DNA from: Achromobacter sp. Bel
GTDB taxonomy: Bacteria; Pseudomonadota; Gammaproteobacteria; Burkholderiales; Burkholderiaceae_B
NCBI RefSeq assembly: GCF_012928505.1
Contig: NZ_JABBJN010000001.1
Span: 124,001-188,000, forward strand
Length of the DNA: 64,000 nt
Direction: 5' to 3'
In this document: piece after piece, positions 35,515-44,695 of the stretch
Layout of the letters: each line of letters starts with the position of its first letter
Position numbering within the stretch: the first letter of the stretch is position 1
Program-made: the position numbers and the translations under genes
The notes under the pieces: generated by a model
Seen by the model: only the letters and a program-made list of their open reading frames with translations
Databases searched by the model: none
What the model was told of the DNA's origin: nothing

Positions 35515-36471
35515 TTAGTCGAGGCTGCGGTCGAGCCAGTCGACGATCAATCCGGCTATCTGGTCGCTATTGCGGTCCAGCATGCAGAAATGGGAATTGC
35601 CGGCGATGCCGGCGGCGGGCAGGTCCAGCACCTGGGTGCGGGCGCCAGCCGCGCGCAGCGCCCGCCAATAGGCGTCCGTCTGGGCGCGGTAGCGCAGCCA
35701 GGTGTCGTCCCCTTGAAAGTGGTCGCCCCAAACCAATAAATGCGGCGGCATCTGCCACGGCACGGCGGCGGGGGTGCCGGTGGGTTCCAGCGCGACGACG
35801 GCGCGCACGGTGGCGGCGTATTCCTGGGCCAGCAGCGTGGCGAAACCGCCGCCCTGGCTATGGCCGAAGACGATGCAGGGGCCGGCCAGCTCCAGCAATT
35901 GCCGGTAGGCCTCCAGGGCCATGTCGCCATGCGTCAGCCAGCGCGGCACGAACTGTTTGGCGAAGGTGTCGAAGGATTCGGTGGGGAACTGCTGGGCCGG
36001 ATAGGCTTGGCGCAACTTGCCGGCAGGCGCGTAGCCCGACGCGGGGCCGATGCGGAACAGGCGCCAGGCCTCTTCCTTGGACCGGAAGATGGGCGCGCTG
36101 TCGTAGACCTGCGGATACATCGCCCAAGACGCGCGGCCGCGTTCGGGCGCATCGGACACGAACACGTCGTAGCCAGCCTGCAGCAGGCGCCACAGCCAGC
36201 CCTGGCGGCCGTCGGGCGTGCTCTCCCATTGCGCGCCCGTCATGCCGCCGCCGTGCCAGAGCAATACGGGGTAGGGGTGCAGCGGCTGGGCCAGCCGGTA
36301 TTCCTGCACGTACAGCTGCCCGACGCTGTAACCGCCGTTCATGTCGATCAATCGCGGCGACGCGTTGTCCACCACCTTTTTCTGCTGCATCGGCACGCCG
36401 CCGGCTACGGCTTCGGTGCCCCCCAGGAAATGGCTGCGGATGGATTTGAGCAGGACAGGGGAGTCGGACAT
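35515..36471 (-). CDS. Alpha/beta hydrolase (esterase)
   Basis: This 318-residue hydrolase is started at the ATG at 36471, preceded by GGAAACGCCG. It has an oxyanion region VLLWHGGGMTGAQWE, the nucleophile elbow VFGHSQGGGFATLLAQ with the catalytic serine, and NSHFCMLDRNSDQIA carrying the catalytic histidine. It has no signal peptide. Paired with the Bug receptor, it may hydrolyse an imported ester or amide. The divergent LysR gene is the likely regulator. Confidence 0.9.
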   Translation of the reverse strand: MSDSPVLLKSIRSHFLGGTEAVAGGVPMQQKKVVDNASPRLIDMNGGYSVGQLYVQEYRLAQPLHPYPVLLWHGGGMTGAQWESTPDGRQGWLWRLLQAGYDVFVSDAPERGRASWAMYPQVYDSAPIFRSKEEAWRLFRIGPASGYAPAGKLRQAYPAQQFPTESFDTFAKQFVPRWLTHGDMALEAYRQLLELAGPCIVFGHSQGGGFATLLAQEYAATVRAVVALEPTGTPAAVPWQMPPHLLVWGDHFQGDDTWLRYRAQTDAYWRALRAAGARTQVLDLPAAGIAGNSHFCMLDRNSDQIAGLIVDWLDRSLD

Positions 36472-36508
36472 CGGCGTTTCCAAGGGATGGACGCCAGGAT
36501 GTTAGTTG

Positions 36509-36562
36509 CCAGATGTATCTGGGTTGTGCAGAATGAGCTTCCTCTGTGCCGATTCGGCACAG
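36509..36562. promoter_or_regulatory. Two palindromes in the divergent LysR/hydrolase region
   Basis: CCAGATGTATCTGG at 36509-36522 has six-base inverted arms around GT. CTGTGCCGATTCGGCACAG at 36544-36562 is a perfect 19-base palindrome (nine-base arms, one central T). Both lie between the divergent starts at 36471 and 36610 and are the best candidates for the regulator's recognition and activation sites. Confidence 0.65.
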
Positions 36563-36609
36563 GGGCGCCCGGCGGGGAAAGGGCCCACGAACGCCGCACG
36601 GAGAGTCAT

Positions 36610-37527
36610 ATGGACACTAAATGGCTGGAAGACCTCGTCGCCTTATCGAAGTCGCGCAACATGTTCCAGGCGGCCGAGGCGCGCAGCGTGACGCATCCGG
36701 CGTTTGGGCGGCGCATCAAGGCGCTTGAGGAATGGGCGGGTGTGCCGCTGGTCGAGCGCGGCCATCAAGCCACCACCCTCAACCCGGCGGGCCGCAGCAT
36801 GCTGGCCGCTGCCATCGACGTGCTGGACATCCTGCGCGACACGCGCCAGGCGCTGCAGAAGCCGGAGCAGGAGCGCAACCGCAAGATCACCATCGCCTCG
36901 GGCAAGACGCTGGCGCATTCGGTGCTGCCGGGGGTGATGGCCAGCGTGCAGCAGGGCATGCCGGCGTTTCAGCTGAAAGTCGTCACCACCACCCTGAACT
37001 ATGGGGTGGACATGCTGGCGGACGGCGAGGTGGACTTTCTACTGTGCCATGCGCACGAGCCGCTCTATGCCAAGATCGACAACCCCGGCTACCGCTGCCG
37101 GCGCGTCGGCGCCGACAAGCTGGTGGCAGTCAGCGCGCCCGTCAACCCAGGCAGCCGCCATCCGCGCCATGCGGTGCCCAAGCTGGCCTCGGACCCCGCC
37201 GTGCCGTTCCTGGCGTATGCCGACAGCATGTCGCTGGGGCGCATCCTGCATGACCGCCTGCGCGGGCTGTGCATGATGCCGTTGTTGCAGACCCTGTATG
37301 AATCGGATCTGGCCGATGCGTTGCACGCGATGGCGCGCCAGGGTTTTGGCCTGGCCTGGTTGCCGCACACGCTGATCGAATCCGACTTGCGGTCAGGGGC
37401 GCTGGTGCGCGCCGACAGCGCCCGCAACGACATTCATATGGAGATCCGGCTGTACCAGTCGGTCGACAACGCCAAGCCGTTGGCCCGCCAGATGTGGAGC
37501 CGGATCGAAGCCTACGCGGCCAGATAG
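36610..37527 (+). CDS. LysR family transcriptional regulator
   Basis: This 305-residue protein starts at the ATG at 36610. The open frame runs much further upstream but is the shadow of the hydrolase gene. The DNA-binding part is LEDLVALSKSRNMFQAAEARSV, then THPAFGRRIKALEEW, an unusual LysR recognition helix of the THPAFGRRI type seen in a subset of these regulators. The C-terminal sensor domain has LPHTLIESDL near its end. It is divergent from the hydrolase-Bug pair across the palindromes at 36509-36562. Confidence 0.93.
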   Translation: MDTKWLEDLVALSKSRNMFQAAEARSVTHPAFGRRIKALEEWAGVPLVERGHQATTLNPAGRSMLAAAIDVLDILRDTRQALQKPEQERNRKITIASGKTLAHSVLPGVMASVQQGMPAFQLKVVTTTLNYGVDMLADGEVDFLLCHAHEPLYAKIDNPGYRCRRVGADKLVAVSAPVNPGSRHPRHAVPKLASDPAVPFLAYADSMSLGRILHDRLRGLCMMPLLQTLYESDLADALHAMARQGFGLAWLPHTLIESDLRSGALVRADSARNDIHMEIRLYQSVDNAKPLARQMWSRIEAYAAR

Positions 37528-37649
37528 CGACACCGTATTCGCCAACGGGAACGTCAAACGGGGACGAAAGGTGCCAGCCGGCCCGCGCAGGCATAAAATA
37601 GCGGATTACCCCATCCCCGCCCGTACACGCACATACAGGATCCCGCGCC

Positions 37650-39119
37650 ATGAACGCACGTATCCCCGAAGACGCACTGCCGCCCACCCTGGACCCCAAA
37701 GCGCTCCAGGAGTTTGTCGACGACAAATGGGACAACGAGATCATCCCCGCGCTGACCGACTACATTGCCGTGCCCGCCAAGAGCCCGGCGTTCGATGCCG
37801 ACTGGGAAAAGAACGCGTTCATCGAACGTGTGGTGCGCGACGCCGCGCAATGGGTAGAAGCCCAGAAAGTGTCGGGCCTGGTGCTGGAAGTGGTGCGCCT
37901 GCCGGGTCGTACGCCCGTCATCTTCTTCGACGCGCCCGCTACCCGCAGCGACAACGGCGACACCGTGTTGTTGTACGGCCACCTGGACAAGCAGCCGGAA
38001 TTCTCGGGCTGGCGCGCGGGCCTGGGCCCGTGGACGCCCAAGTACGAAGACGGCAAGCTGTACGGCCGCGGCGGCGCGGACGACGGCTACGCCGTGTACG
38101 CCTCGCTGACCGCCATCATGGCGCTGGATAAGCAAGGCATTCCGCGTCCGCGCTGCGTGGGCATCGTCGAGACCTGTGAAGAGTCCGGCAGCTATGACCT
38201 GCTGCCTTATGTGGACGCGCTGCGCGACCGCCTGGGCAACGTCGCCCTGGTGGTGTGCCTGGACTCGGGTGCCGGTAACTACGACCAGCTGTGGATGACC
38301 ACGTCGCTGCGCGGCATGGTGTCCGGCACGCTGGAAGTGCAAGTGCTGGACGAAGGCGTGCACTCGGGCGACTCCAGCGGTGTCGTGCCGTCGTCGTTCC
38401 GCATCTTGCGCCACCTGCTGGATCGCCTGGAAGACAGCGGCACCGGCCGTCTGCTGCCGCAAAGCCTGCATTGCGAGATTCCCGCGGACCGCGTGGAGCA
38501 GGTATCCGCCACCGCGCGCATCCTGGGCGACGAAGTCTGGCGCCGTTTCCCCTGGAGCTGCGGCGCCGACGGCGGCTTCGTGCTGCCGATGACGACCGAA
38601 CCCGAACAAGCCCTGCTGAACCGCACCTGGCGCCCGACCTTGTCGGTGACGGGCGCCGAAGGCCTGCCGCCGCTGTCCAGCGCGGGCAACGTGCTGCGCC
38701 CGCGCACCGCGTTCAAGCTGTCGCTGCGCCTGCCGCCGCTGGTGGACGCCGTGGCTGCGTCGCAGGAAATCAAGGCATTGCTGGAAGCCGACGCCCCCTA
38801 CAACGCCAAGGTCATCTTCAAGGCCAACGAAGGCGCCGCCACCGGCTGGAACGCGCCGGCCTCCGTGCCATGGCTGACCCAGGCCCTGGATGCCGCGTCC
38901 CAGCAGTACTACGGCCAGCCCTGCGGCTACATCGGCCAGGGCGGTACCATCCCGCTGATGAGCATCCTGCAAAAGGGCTTCCCCAAGGCCCAGTTCATGG
39001 TCTGCGGCGTGTTGGGCCCCAAGTCCAACGCCCACGGCCCCAATGAATTCCTGCACGTGCCTTACGGCAAGAAATTGACCGCAGCGGTCGCCCAAACCAT
39101 GGCGGCGATGCCGGCATGA
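37650..39119 (+). CDS. M20 family metallopeptidase
   Basis: This is a 489-residue cytosolic di-zinc peptidase of the dipeptidase/carboxypeptidase group. Zinc ligands are visible in LLYGHLDKQP, LYGRGGADDGYAVYA and ETCEESGS (general base and ligand glutamates), plus the late histidine in NAHGPNEFLHVP. The lid domain (LEVQVLDEGVHSGDSSGVVP) supplies the dimer-contact histidine. The length and lid fit M20 dipeptidases. The stop overlaps the start of the next gene as ATGA, so they are translationally coupled. Confidence 0.94.
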   Translation: MNARIPEDALPPTLDPKALQEFVDDKWDNEIIPALTDYIAVPAKSPAFDADWEKNAFIERVVRDAAQWVEAQKVSGLVLEVVRLPGRTPVIFFDAPATRSDNGDTVLLYGHLDKQPEFSGWRAGLGPWTPKYEDGKLYGRGGADDGYAVYASLTAIMALDKQGIPRPRCVGIVETCEESGSYDLLPYVDALRDRLGNVALVVCLDSGAGNYDQLWMTTSLRGMVSGTLEVQVLDEGVHSGDSSGVVPSSFRILRHLLDRLEDSGTGRLLPQSLHCEIPADRVEQVSATARILGDEVWRRFPWSCGADGGFVLPMTTEPEQALLNRTWRPTLSVTGAEGLPPLSSAGNVLRPRTAFKLSLRLPPLVDAVAASQEIKALLEADAPYNAKVIFKANEGAATGWNAPASVPWLTQALDAASQQYYGQPCGYIGQGGTIPLMSILQKGFPKAQFMVCGVLGPKSNAHGPNEFLHVPYGKKLTAAVAQTMAAMPA

Positions 39120-39673
39120 TTTCCACTTCCGACGCCTACGCCAACGTGGTTGCCGAAACCCGCGATTGGCTGACCAAGGCCGTGATCGGCCTGAACCTCT
39201 GTCCGTTCGCCAAAGCGGTTCAGGTCAAGGACCAGATCCGCTTTGCCGTCAGCGACGCCACCGATGCCGAGGGCGTGCTGACCGACCTGCAGGACGAACT
39301 GGCACTGCTGGCCGACACCGATCCGGAAAAGGTCGACACGACTTTGCTGATCATCCCCGACGCGCTGGACGACTTCCTGGATTTCAACGATTTCGAGGAA
39401 CTGTCCGACCGCTTGCTCAAGCGGATGCGGCTGGTGGGCGAGCTGCAAGTGGCGACTTTCCACCCGCAGTTCCAGTTCGCGGAGACGCGGCCGGACGATA
39501 TCGAGAACTACACGAACCGGTCGCCGTACCCCATCTTGCACCTGCTGCGCGAAGACAGCATCGACCGCGCGGTGGAGTCTTTCCCGGACGCAGCCGAGAT
39601 CTATGAAAAGAACATCGACACGATGAACAAGCTGGGTCTGGAAGGCTGGAAGAAGCTGATGGCCAAGGCCTGA
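39116..39673 (+). CDS. DUF1415 family protein
   Basis: This 185-residue soluble protein has the DUF1415 pattern: TRDWLTKAVIGLNLCPFAK-like opening, then LLIIPDALDDFLDFNDF, QVATFHPQFQFAETRPDDIENYTNRSPYPILHLLRE and a C-terminal LGLEGWKKLM. The sequence is strongly conserved across beta- and gammaproteobacteria, but its function is not known to me. Overlap with the peptidase gene suggests a linked role. Confidence 0.88.
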   Translation: MISTSDAYANVVAETRDWLTKAVIGLNLCPFAKAVQVKDQIRFAVSDATDAEGVLTDLQDELALLADTDPEKVDTTLLIIPDALDDFLDFNDFEELSDRLLKRMRLVGELQVATFHPQFQFAETRPDDIENYTNRSPYPILHLLREDSIDRAVESFPDAAEIYEKNIDTMNKLGLEGWKKLMAKA

Positions 39674-40029
39674 GGCCGGGCAGGGGGCCGCCTGCCTTGG
39701 CGTCGGCTGCCCAGCACTAAATATTTTCTAGTTATATAGAAGTGGCCGCTTATTCAGGCCGCCTGGCCCCCAGAACGCCAGCTGATAGGGTCTCTCAAGC
39801 AGAGCAGATGGTGCTTCTGGCATGCGCTGGTCATACCAGCGTTGCCCACGAGAAAGATTTCACGAAACTTACGGCAAGGGTTTTCCCGCTACGTCCTGGC
39901 ATAAATTTGCCGATAGCATCGCCCCCAAAATCATAAAGCGCGACCATTTGTTACCCACTGGATCGCGCCAGGGGCTCCACCAAATCGCCCCGGGACCAGC
40001 AAAACTTTATCCAAAGTTGGGAGACTTGC
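39674..40029. other. 356-base region upstream of the TakP-like TRAP operon
   Basis: An A+T-rich stretch (39716-39740) follows the DUF1415 gene. A FadR/PdhR-type dyad is at 39826-39840, and GGGAG at 40019-40023 serves the TRAP receptor gene. I see no short coding frame with a ribosome-binding site, and no confident sigma-70 boxes. Confidence 0.5.
39826..39840. promoter_or_regulatory. FadR/PdhR-type GntR operator candidate
   Basis: GCTGGTCATACCAGC is a perfect dyad (GCTGGT/ACCAGC around CAT). It matches the TGGTNNNACCA pattern of the FadR subfamily of GntR regulators, including pyruvate-, lactate- and glycolate-responsive ones. It lies about 190 bases before the TRAP receptor start. No GntR gene is in the window, so the regulator would act from elsewhere. 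Confidence 0.6.
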
Positions 40030-41121
40030 ATGCAACGCCGTTCGTTTTTGAAGAAAGCCACCTTGGGGGCCGCAGCAGGCGGCGCCACCCTGGCGGCGCC
40101 CGCCATCGCCCAGGAGGCCCCCACCCTGAACTGGCGCCTGGCGTCCAGCTTCCCGCGTAGCGCCGATGCCATTTTTTCGGGCGGCGAAAGTGTCGCCAAA
40201 TACGTGTCTGAAGCGACGGGCGGCAAGTTTTCCATCCGCGTGTTCCCGGCTGGCGAAATCGTCCCGGCCCTGCAGGTGCTGGACGGCGTTCAGAATGGCA
40301 CGATCGAATGCGGCCATAGCGCGTCGTACTACTACTATGGCAAGGACCCCGTCCTGAGCTTCGACGCCGCCGTGCCGTTCGGCCTGAATACGCGTCAGAT
40401 GAATTCGTGGATGCGCCATGGCGACGGCCTGTCGTTGCTGCGGGAAGTCTTCAAGACCTACAACATCGTCAACTTCCCCTGCGGCTACACCGGCACGCAA
40501 ATGGGCGGCTGGTTCCGCAAGGAAATCAAGACCGTCGACGACCTGAAGGGCTTGAAGTTCCGAGTCAGCGCCTTTGCGGGCGCCGTGCTGTCGCGCCTGG
40601 GCGTCGTGCCGCAGCAGATCGCTGGCGGCGACATCTACCCGGCGCTGGAAAAGGGCACCATTGATGCGGCCGAATGGATCGGTCCGTATGACGACGAAAA
40701 GCTGGGCTTCAACAAGGTCGCCCCGCACTACTACTACCCGGGCTGGTGGGAAGGCACGCTGCAAGTGTCGCTCTACGTCAATCAGGACGCCTACAACAAG
40801 CTGCCCAAGCACTACCAGGCCATCCTGGCGCAGGCCTCGGCGGCGGCGACCAACGACATGATCGCCAAGTACGACGCCGAGAACCCGGCCGCACTGCGCC
40901 GCCTGATCGCCCAGGGCGCCAAGCTGCAATCGTTCCCCAAGCCCGTCATGGACGCGTGCTTCGCGGAATCGGTCAAGTTGTACGACGAAATGGGCGCCAA
41001 GAACCCGGTGTTCAAGAAAGTCTATGAAAGCATGAAGAATTTCCGTGACAACGAACTGCCCTGGTTCCGCGTCGCCGAAGGCAGCTACGACAGCTACATG
41101 GGCACGATCAACCGCAAGTAA
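40030..41121 (+). CDS. TRAP transporter substrate-binding protein, TakP-like (2-oxo acid type)
   Basis: This is a 363-residue periplasmic receptor with a Tat-type signal (MQRRSFLKKATLGAAAGG, AIAQ cleavage). The mature protein resembles Rhodobacter TakP, which binds pyruvate and other 2-oxo acids with sodium: SYYYYGKDPVLSFDAAVPFG, FPCGYTGTQMGGWFRKEI, LKGLKFRVSAFAG with the ligand arginine, and AAEWIGPYDDEKLGF, YYYPGWWEG. The substrate may be a 2-oxo acid or related monocarboxylate. The small and large permease genes follow on the same strand. Confidence 0.93.
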   Translation: MQRRSFLKKATLGAAAGGATLAAPAIAQEAPTLNWRLASSFPRSADAIFSGGESVAKYVSEATGGKFSIRVFPAGEIVPALQVLDGVQNGTIECGHSASYYYYGKDPVLSFDAAVPFGLNTRQMNSWMRHGDGLSLLREVFKTYNIVNFPCGYTGTQMGGWFRKEIKTVDDLKGLKFRVSAFAGAVLSRLGVVPQQIAGGDIYPALEKGTIDAAEWIGPYDDEKLGFNKVAPHYYYPGWWEGTLQVSLYVNQDAYNKLPKHYQAILAQASAAATNDMIAKYDAENPAALRRLIAQGAKLQSFPKPVMDACFAESVKLYDEMGAKNPVFKKVYESMKNFRDNELPWFRVAEGSYDSYMGTINRK

Positions 41122-41245
41122 GCGGCGGACCTGATTGTGCCGGCGCGCGCGGATGTGCCGCATCCGCGCGCGCCTGCTGGTTTCTCCTCTCTTGATTTGC
41201 ACATTGACCGCGCGCCATGCCCTTGCGCGGGTCCGGATATCCGAC

Positions 41246-41908
41246 ATGAATGCCCTATTAGCCCTATCCCGGTTGATCGATGCGATCAACACGGTGGTCG
41301 GCCGGTGCGTGACGTGGTTGACGCTGGTCGTCGTCCTGGTCAGCGCCGGCAATGCCGTCGTCCGCAAGACCTTCCAGATCAGTTCCAATGCGTGGCTTGA
41401 ACTGCAGTGGTACCTGTTCGGCGCCATCTTCCTCCTGGCCGCCGGGTACACGCTGCTGAAGAACGAGCACGTGCGCGTGGACGTGCTTTCTTCGCGCCTG
41501 CCGCGCCGCAAGCAGATCTATATCGACATCTTCGGCGTCATCTTCTTCCTGATGCCCGCCTGCCTGTTGATCACGTATCTGTCGTGGCCGATGTTCGTCG
41601 ATTCGTTCCTGAGCAACGAACAGTCGTCCAACACCGGCGGCCTGGTGCGCTGGCCGGTGAAATTGCTGATCCCGGTCGGCTTCGCGTTGCTGGTGCTGGC
41701 GGGGGTGTCCCACCTGATCAAGTGCGTCGGATTCCTGATGGGTAAATGCCCTGATCCAGGCGCCCGCGCTAGCGATATTTCTGCCGAGGAAGCGCTGGCC
41801 CAGGAAATTGCGGAAGAGGCGCGGCTGCGCGAAGCGCGCGCCCTGGCGGCGCAAGGCGGAAAGGGTGCAGGCGGTGCCCGCGACCACAACGGACAGGACG
41901 GACGCTGA
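41246..41908 (+). CDS. TRAP transporter small permease (DctQ)
   Basis: This is a 220-residue inner-membrane protein started at the ATG at 41246, since the upstream in-frame extension is low-quality sequence between the genes. It has four helices and the pattern NAVVRKTFQISSNAWLELQW, then LKNEHVRVDVLSSRLPRRKQIYIDIFG. The larger loops and charged C-terminal tail are typical of the TakQ/FcbT2 subgroup that goes with TakP-like receptors. Two bases separate its stop from the large permease start. Confidence 0.92.
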   Translation: MNALLALSRLIDAINTVVGRCVTWLTLVVVLVSAGNAVVRKTFQISSNAWLELQWYLFGAIFLLAAGYTLLKNEHVRVDVLSSRLPRRKQIYIDIFGVIFFLMPACLLITYLSWPMFVDSFLSNEQSSNTGGLVRWPVKLLIPVGFALLVLAGVSHLIKCVGFLMGKCPDPGARASDISAEEALAQEIAEEARLREARALAAQGGKGAGGARDHNGQDGR

Positions 41909-41910
41909 CC

Positions 41911-43572
41911 ATGGAATTTCTGACTGCAAACATGGCCCCCATCATGTTCGCCACGCTTGTGGTGTTCCTGCTGATGGGCTTTCCCGTGGCGTTCGCGCTC
42001 GCGGCCAACGGCATTCTTTTCGCGCTGGTCGGCATCGAACTGGGGCTGTTGAACGCTGCCTTGTTCCAGGCTTTGCCGCAACGTATTTTCGGCATCATCT
42101 CCAACGACACGCTGTTGGCGGTGCCATTCTTTACCTTGATGGGGCTGGTGCTTGAACGATCAGGCATGGCCGAGGACCTGCTGGAAACCATCGGCCAACT
42201 GTTCGGCACCGTGCGCGGCGGCCTGGCGATCGCCGTGGTGTTTGTGGGTGCGATGCTGGCCGCGACCACGGGCGTCGTGTCGGCCTCGGTGATCTCGATG
42301 GGCCTGATCTCGCTGCCCATCATGCTGCGCTACGGCTATGACCGCAGGCTGGCCAGCGGCATCATCGCGGCGTCGGGCACCTTGTCGCAGATCATCCCGC
42401 CGTCGCTGGTCCTGATCATCCTGGCCGACCAGCTGGGCCGTTCCATCGGCGACATGTACCGTGGCGCGATTCTGCCGGGTTTCCTGCTGGCGGGCACGTA
42501 TGTGGTGTTCGTCATCATCAAGTCGTACCTGAAACCGGATTCGGCGCCCGCCTTACCCGAGGAAGCGCGCTCGTTCCAGGAGAGCAACGGCACGCGCGGC
42601 GGGCGATCGCTGCTGGTGCTGATGGTGATCTCGGCGCTGTCGGCGTATTTCGTCGGCCAGTACATCGAAGCCGACACGGCGCCGGTGGACGAGCAGATCG
42701 TGCTGTCGTTGCTGATCTGGGGGCTGACCGCCTTCATCATCGCCGGCGTCAACAAGGTCTTCAAGATCGGCATGCTCTCGGCCTTGGCGGAGCGTGTCAC
42801 GTTCGTGATGATTCCACCGCTGTTCCTGATCTTCCTGGTGCTGGGCACGATCTTCATCGGCGTGGCCACCCCGACCGAAGGCGGCGCAATGGGGGCCGTG
42901 GGCGCCATCGTCATGGCCATGATACGTGGCCGCCTGACGCTGAACCTGATGAAACAGGCCATGGACACGACGACCAAGCTGTCCACCTTCGTGGTGTTCA
43001 TCCTGGTGGGTTCCACGGTGTTCGGCCTGACCTTCCGCGGCGTCAACGGCGATTTGTGGGTTGAACACCTGTTGGTCAGCCTGCCGGGCGGCGAGATGGG
43101 CTTCCTGATCGCCGTCAGCATCCTGACGTTCGTGCTGGCGTTCTTCCTGGACTTCTTCGAACTGGCCTTCATCATCGTGCCGCTGCTGGGCCCGGTAGCG
43201 GACAAGCTTGGCATCGACCTGATCTGGTTCGGCGTCCTGCTGGCGGTGAACATGCAGACATCGTTCATGCATCCGCCATTCGGCTTCGCGCTGTTCTACT
43301 TGCGGTCGGTGGCGCCCAAGGATCGGTACAAGGACAAGGTGACCGGCAGGATGATCGAACCCGTGACCACGGGCCAGATCTATCGCGGCTCGATCCCTTT
43401 CATCGTGATCCAACTGGCGATGGTCGTGGCGGTGATGGCGTTCCCGGGCCTGGTCATGCACTACAAGAGCGATGCGGCCGAAGTCGACGCCAGCAAGGTG
43501 AAGATCGAGGTGGATACGTCGTACGGCACCAGTACCTATGGCAGCGACGACCCGGCGGCCGGGTTCAAGTAG
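41911..43572 (+). CDS. TRAP transporter large permease (DctM, long form)
   Basis: This 553-residue inner-membrane protein is longer than a standard DctM (about 430), as in the mannitol/chloroaromatic/2-oxo acid TRAP subgroup. Landmarks are LLMGFPVAFALAANGILFAL, IPPSLVLIILADQLG, VATPTEGGAMGAVGAI and an insert around residues 210-260 (AYFVGQYIEADTAPVDEQ). It ends the operon and is followed by a strong intrinsic terminator. Confidence 0.94.
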   Translation: MEFLTANMAPIMFATLVVFLLMGFPVAFALAANGILFALVGIELGLLNAALFQALPQRIFGIISNDTLLAVPFFTLMGLVLERSGMAEDLLETIGQLFGTVRGGLAIAVVFVGAMLAATTGVVSASVISMGLISLPIMLRYGYDRRLASGIIAASGTLSQIIPPSLVLIILADQLGRSIGDMYRGAILPGFLLAGTYVVFVIIKSYLKPDSAPALPEEARSFQESNGTRGGRSLLVLMVISALSAYFVGQYIEADTAPVDEQIVLSLLIWGLTAFIIAGVNKVFKIGMLSALAERVTFVMIPPLFLIFLVLGTIFIGVATPTEGGAMGAVGAIVMAMIRGRLTLNLMKQAMDTTTKLSTFVVFILVGSTVFGLTFRGVNGDLWVEHLLVSLPGGEMGFLIAVSILTFVLAFFLDFFELAFIIVPLLGPVADKLGIDLIWFGVLLAVNMQTSFMHPPFGFALFYLRSVAPKDRYKDKVTGRMIEPVTTGQIYRGSIPFIVIQLAMVVAVMAFPGLVMHYKSDAAEVDASKVKIEVDTSYGTSTYGSDDPAAGFK

Positions 43573-43600
43573 CACGTTCCGCCAGAAAGCACGTCAAAGG

Positions 43601-43627
43601 AATGCCGGCACTGCCGGCATTTTTTTT
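43601..43627 (+). terminator. Intrinsic terminator of the TakP-like TRAP operon
   Basis: AATGCCGGCA at 43601-43610 and TGCCGGCATT at 43612-43621 form a ten-base-pair stem with a single C loop, followed by T residues to 43627. It separates the TRAP operon from the Bug gene. Confidence 0.88.
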
Positions 43628-43699
43628 GCGCGGGATATCCCTAAATGGCGGGCGAACGAAATTGCATACAACATACCGTTTCCCTGCCAGGAGACCCTT

Positions 43700-44686
43700 A
43701 TGCGAATGAATCGCCGCCATGCCCTGGGCGCGCTTGCCGCGTTGCCCCTGATGTCCCGTCCCGTCTGGGCCCAAAGCGCCTTCCCGACGCGGCCTGTGCG
43801 GTTGCTGGTGGGCTTCGCGCCCGGCGGCTTGACCGATATCGCTGCCCGCGCGCTGGCCGAGCGCATGGGCAAGACGTTGAAGCAGAACGTGGTCGTCGAG
43901 AACCGGCCGGGCGGCCAGGCCATCATTGCCACCGTGGCAGTCGCGCGGGCCGAGCCCGACGGCTATACGCTGGGGTTCGCCGGCACCAACGGCATGATCC
44001 TGAACCCCTTGCTGTACAACAACCTGCCGTATCAGCAGTCGGATTTCAAGCAACTGGGATCGATGGGCAAGTCACCCATGTTGTTGATCGTGCACCCCGC
44101 GCTAGGCGTGAAGAACGTGCAGGAATTCATCGCGCTGGCCAAGAAGAAGCCAGGCGATATCACTTGCGCCCATGCGGGGCGGGGCGTCATCAACCACCTG
44201 GCGCTGCTGCATTTCCAGTCCAAGACCGGCACCGAGTTCCAGGACGTGCCCTATAAGGGCAGCGGCCCCGCGCTGCTGGACCTGATGGCGGGCACGGTGC
44301 AAAGCACGTTCGACTTCCCCACGTCGGCGTTGCCCAACATCAAGTCCGGCAAACTGCAGGTGCTGGCGGTCACGGCCGACAAGCGCTTGTCCAGCCTGCC
44401 CGACGTACCGACCATGAAGGAGGCGGGCGTAGACGGCTTCGAGCTGTACACGCGCATGATGATCTCCGGCCCCGCCGCCATGCCGGCGGATGTGGTGAAA
44501 GTGCTTGAGAACGCGGTGCGCGAAGGCACGCGAGACCCCGGGCTGATCCAGCAGTTCGCCGAGCAGGGCGTGGCGGTGGAGTTCACGTCTTCCGCCGACC
44601 TGGACAAAGTGATCGCCGACGAATCCGCCATGTGGGCCCAGGTCATCAAGGCCAACGGCGTGCCCAAGACCGACCTGAAAGCCTGA
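43700..44686 (+). CDS. Bug family tripartite tricarboxylate transporter substrate-binding protein
   Basis: This 328-residue receptor starts at the ATG at 43700 (AGGAGACCC upstream). The signal peptide has an arginine pair (MNRRHALGALAALPLM), so Tat or Sec export is possible. The Bug signature is FPTRPVRLLVGFAPGGLTDIAARALAERM, then VVVENRPGGQAIIAT. It is nine bases upstream of a BAAT-type hydrolase gene and forms a small operon with it, with no permease nearby. Confidence 0.94.
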   Translation: MRMNRRHALGALAALPLMSRPVWAQSAFPTRPVRLLVGFAPGGLTDIAARALAERMGKTLKQNVVVENRPGGQAIIATVAVARAEPDGYTLGFAGTNGMILNPLLYNNLPYQQSDFKQLGSMGKSPMLLIVHPALGVKNVQEFIALAKKKPGDITCAHAGRGVINHLALLHFQSKTGTEFQDVPYKGSGPALLDLMAGTVQSTFDFPTSALPNIKSGKLQVLAVTADKRLSSLPDVPTMKEAGVDGFELYTRMMISGPAAMPADVVKVLENAVREGTRDPGLIQQFAEQGVAVEFTSSADLDKVIADESAMWAQVIKANGVPKTDLKA

Positions 44687-44695
44687 GGAACCGCT

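Noticed and set aside
35740-36609. Upstream 290-residue extension of the LysR gene at 36610
   Set aside because: It is antisense to the hydrolase gene, and the LysR winged helix begins at 36610.
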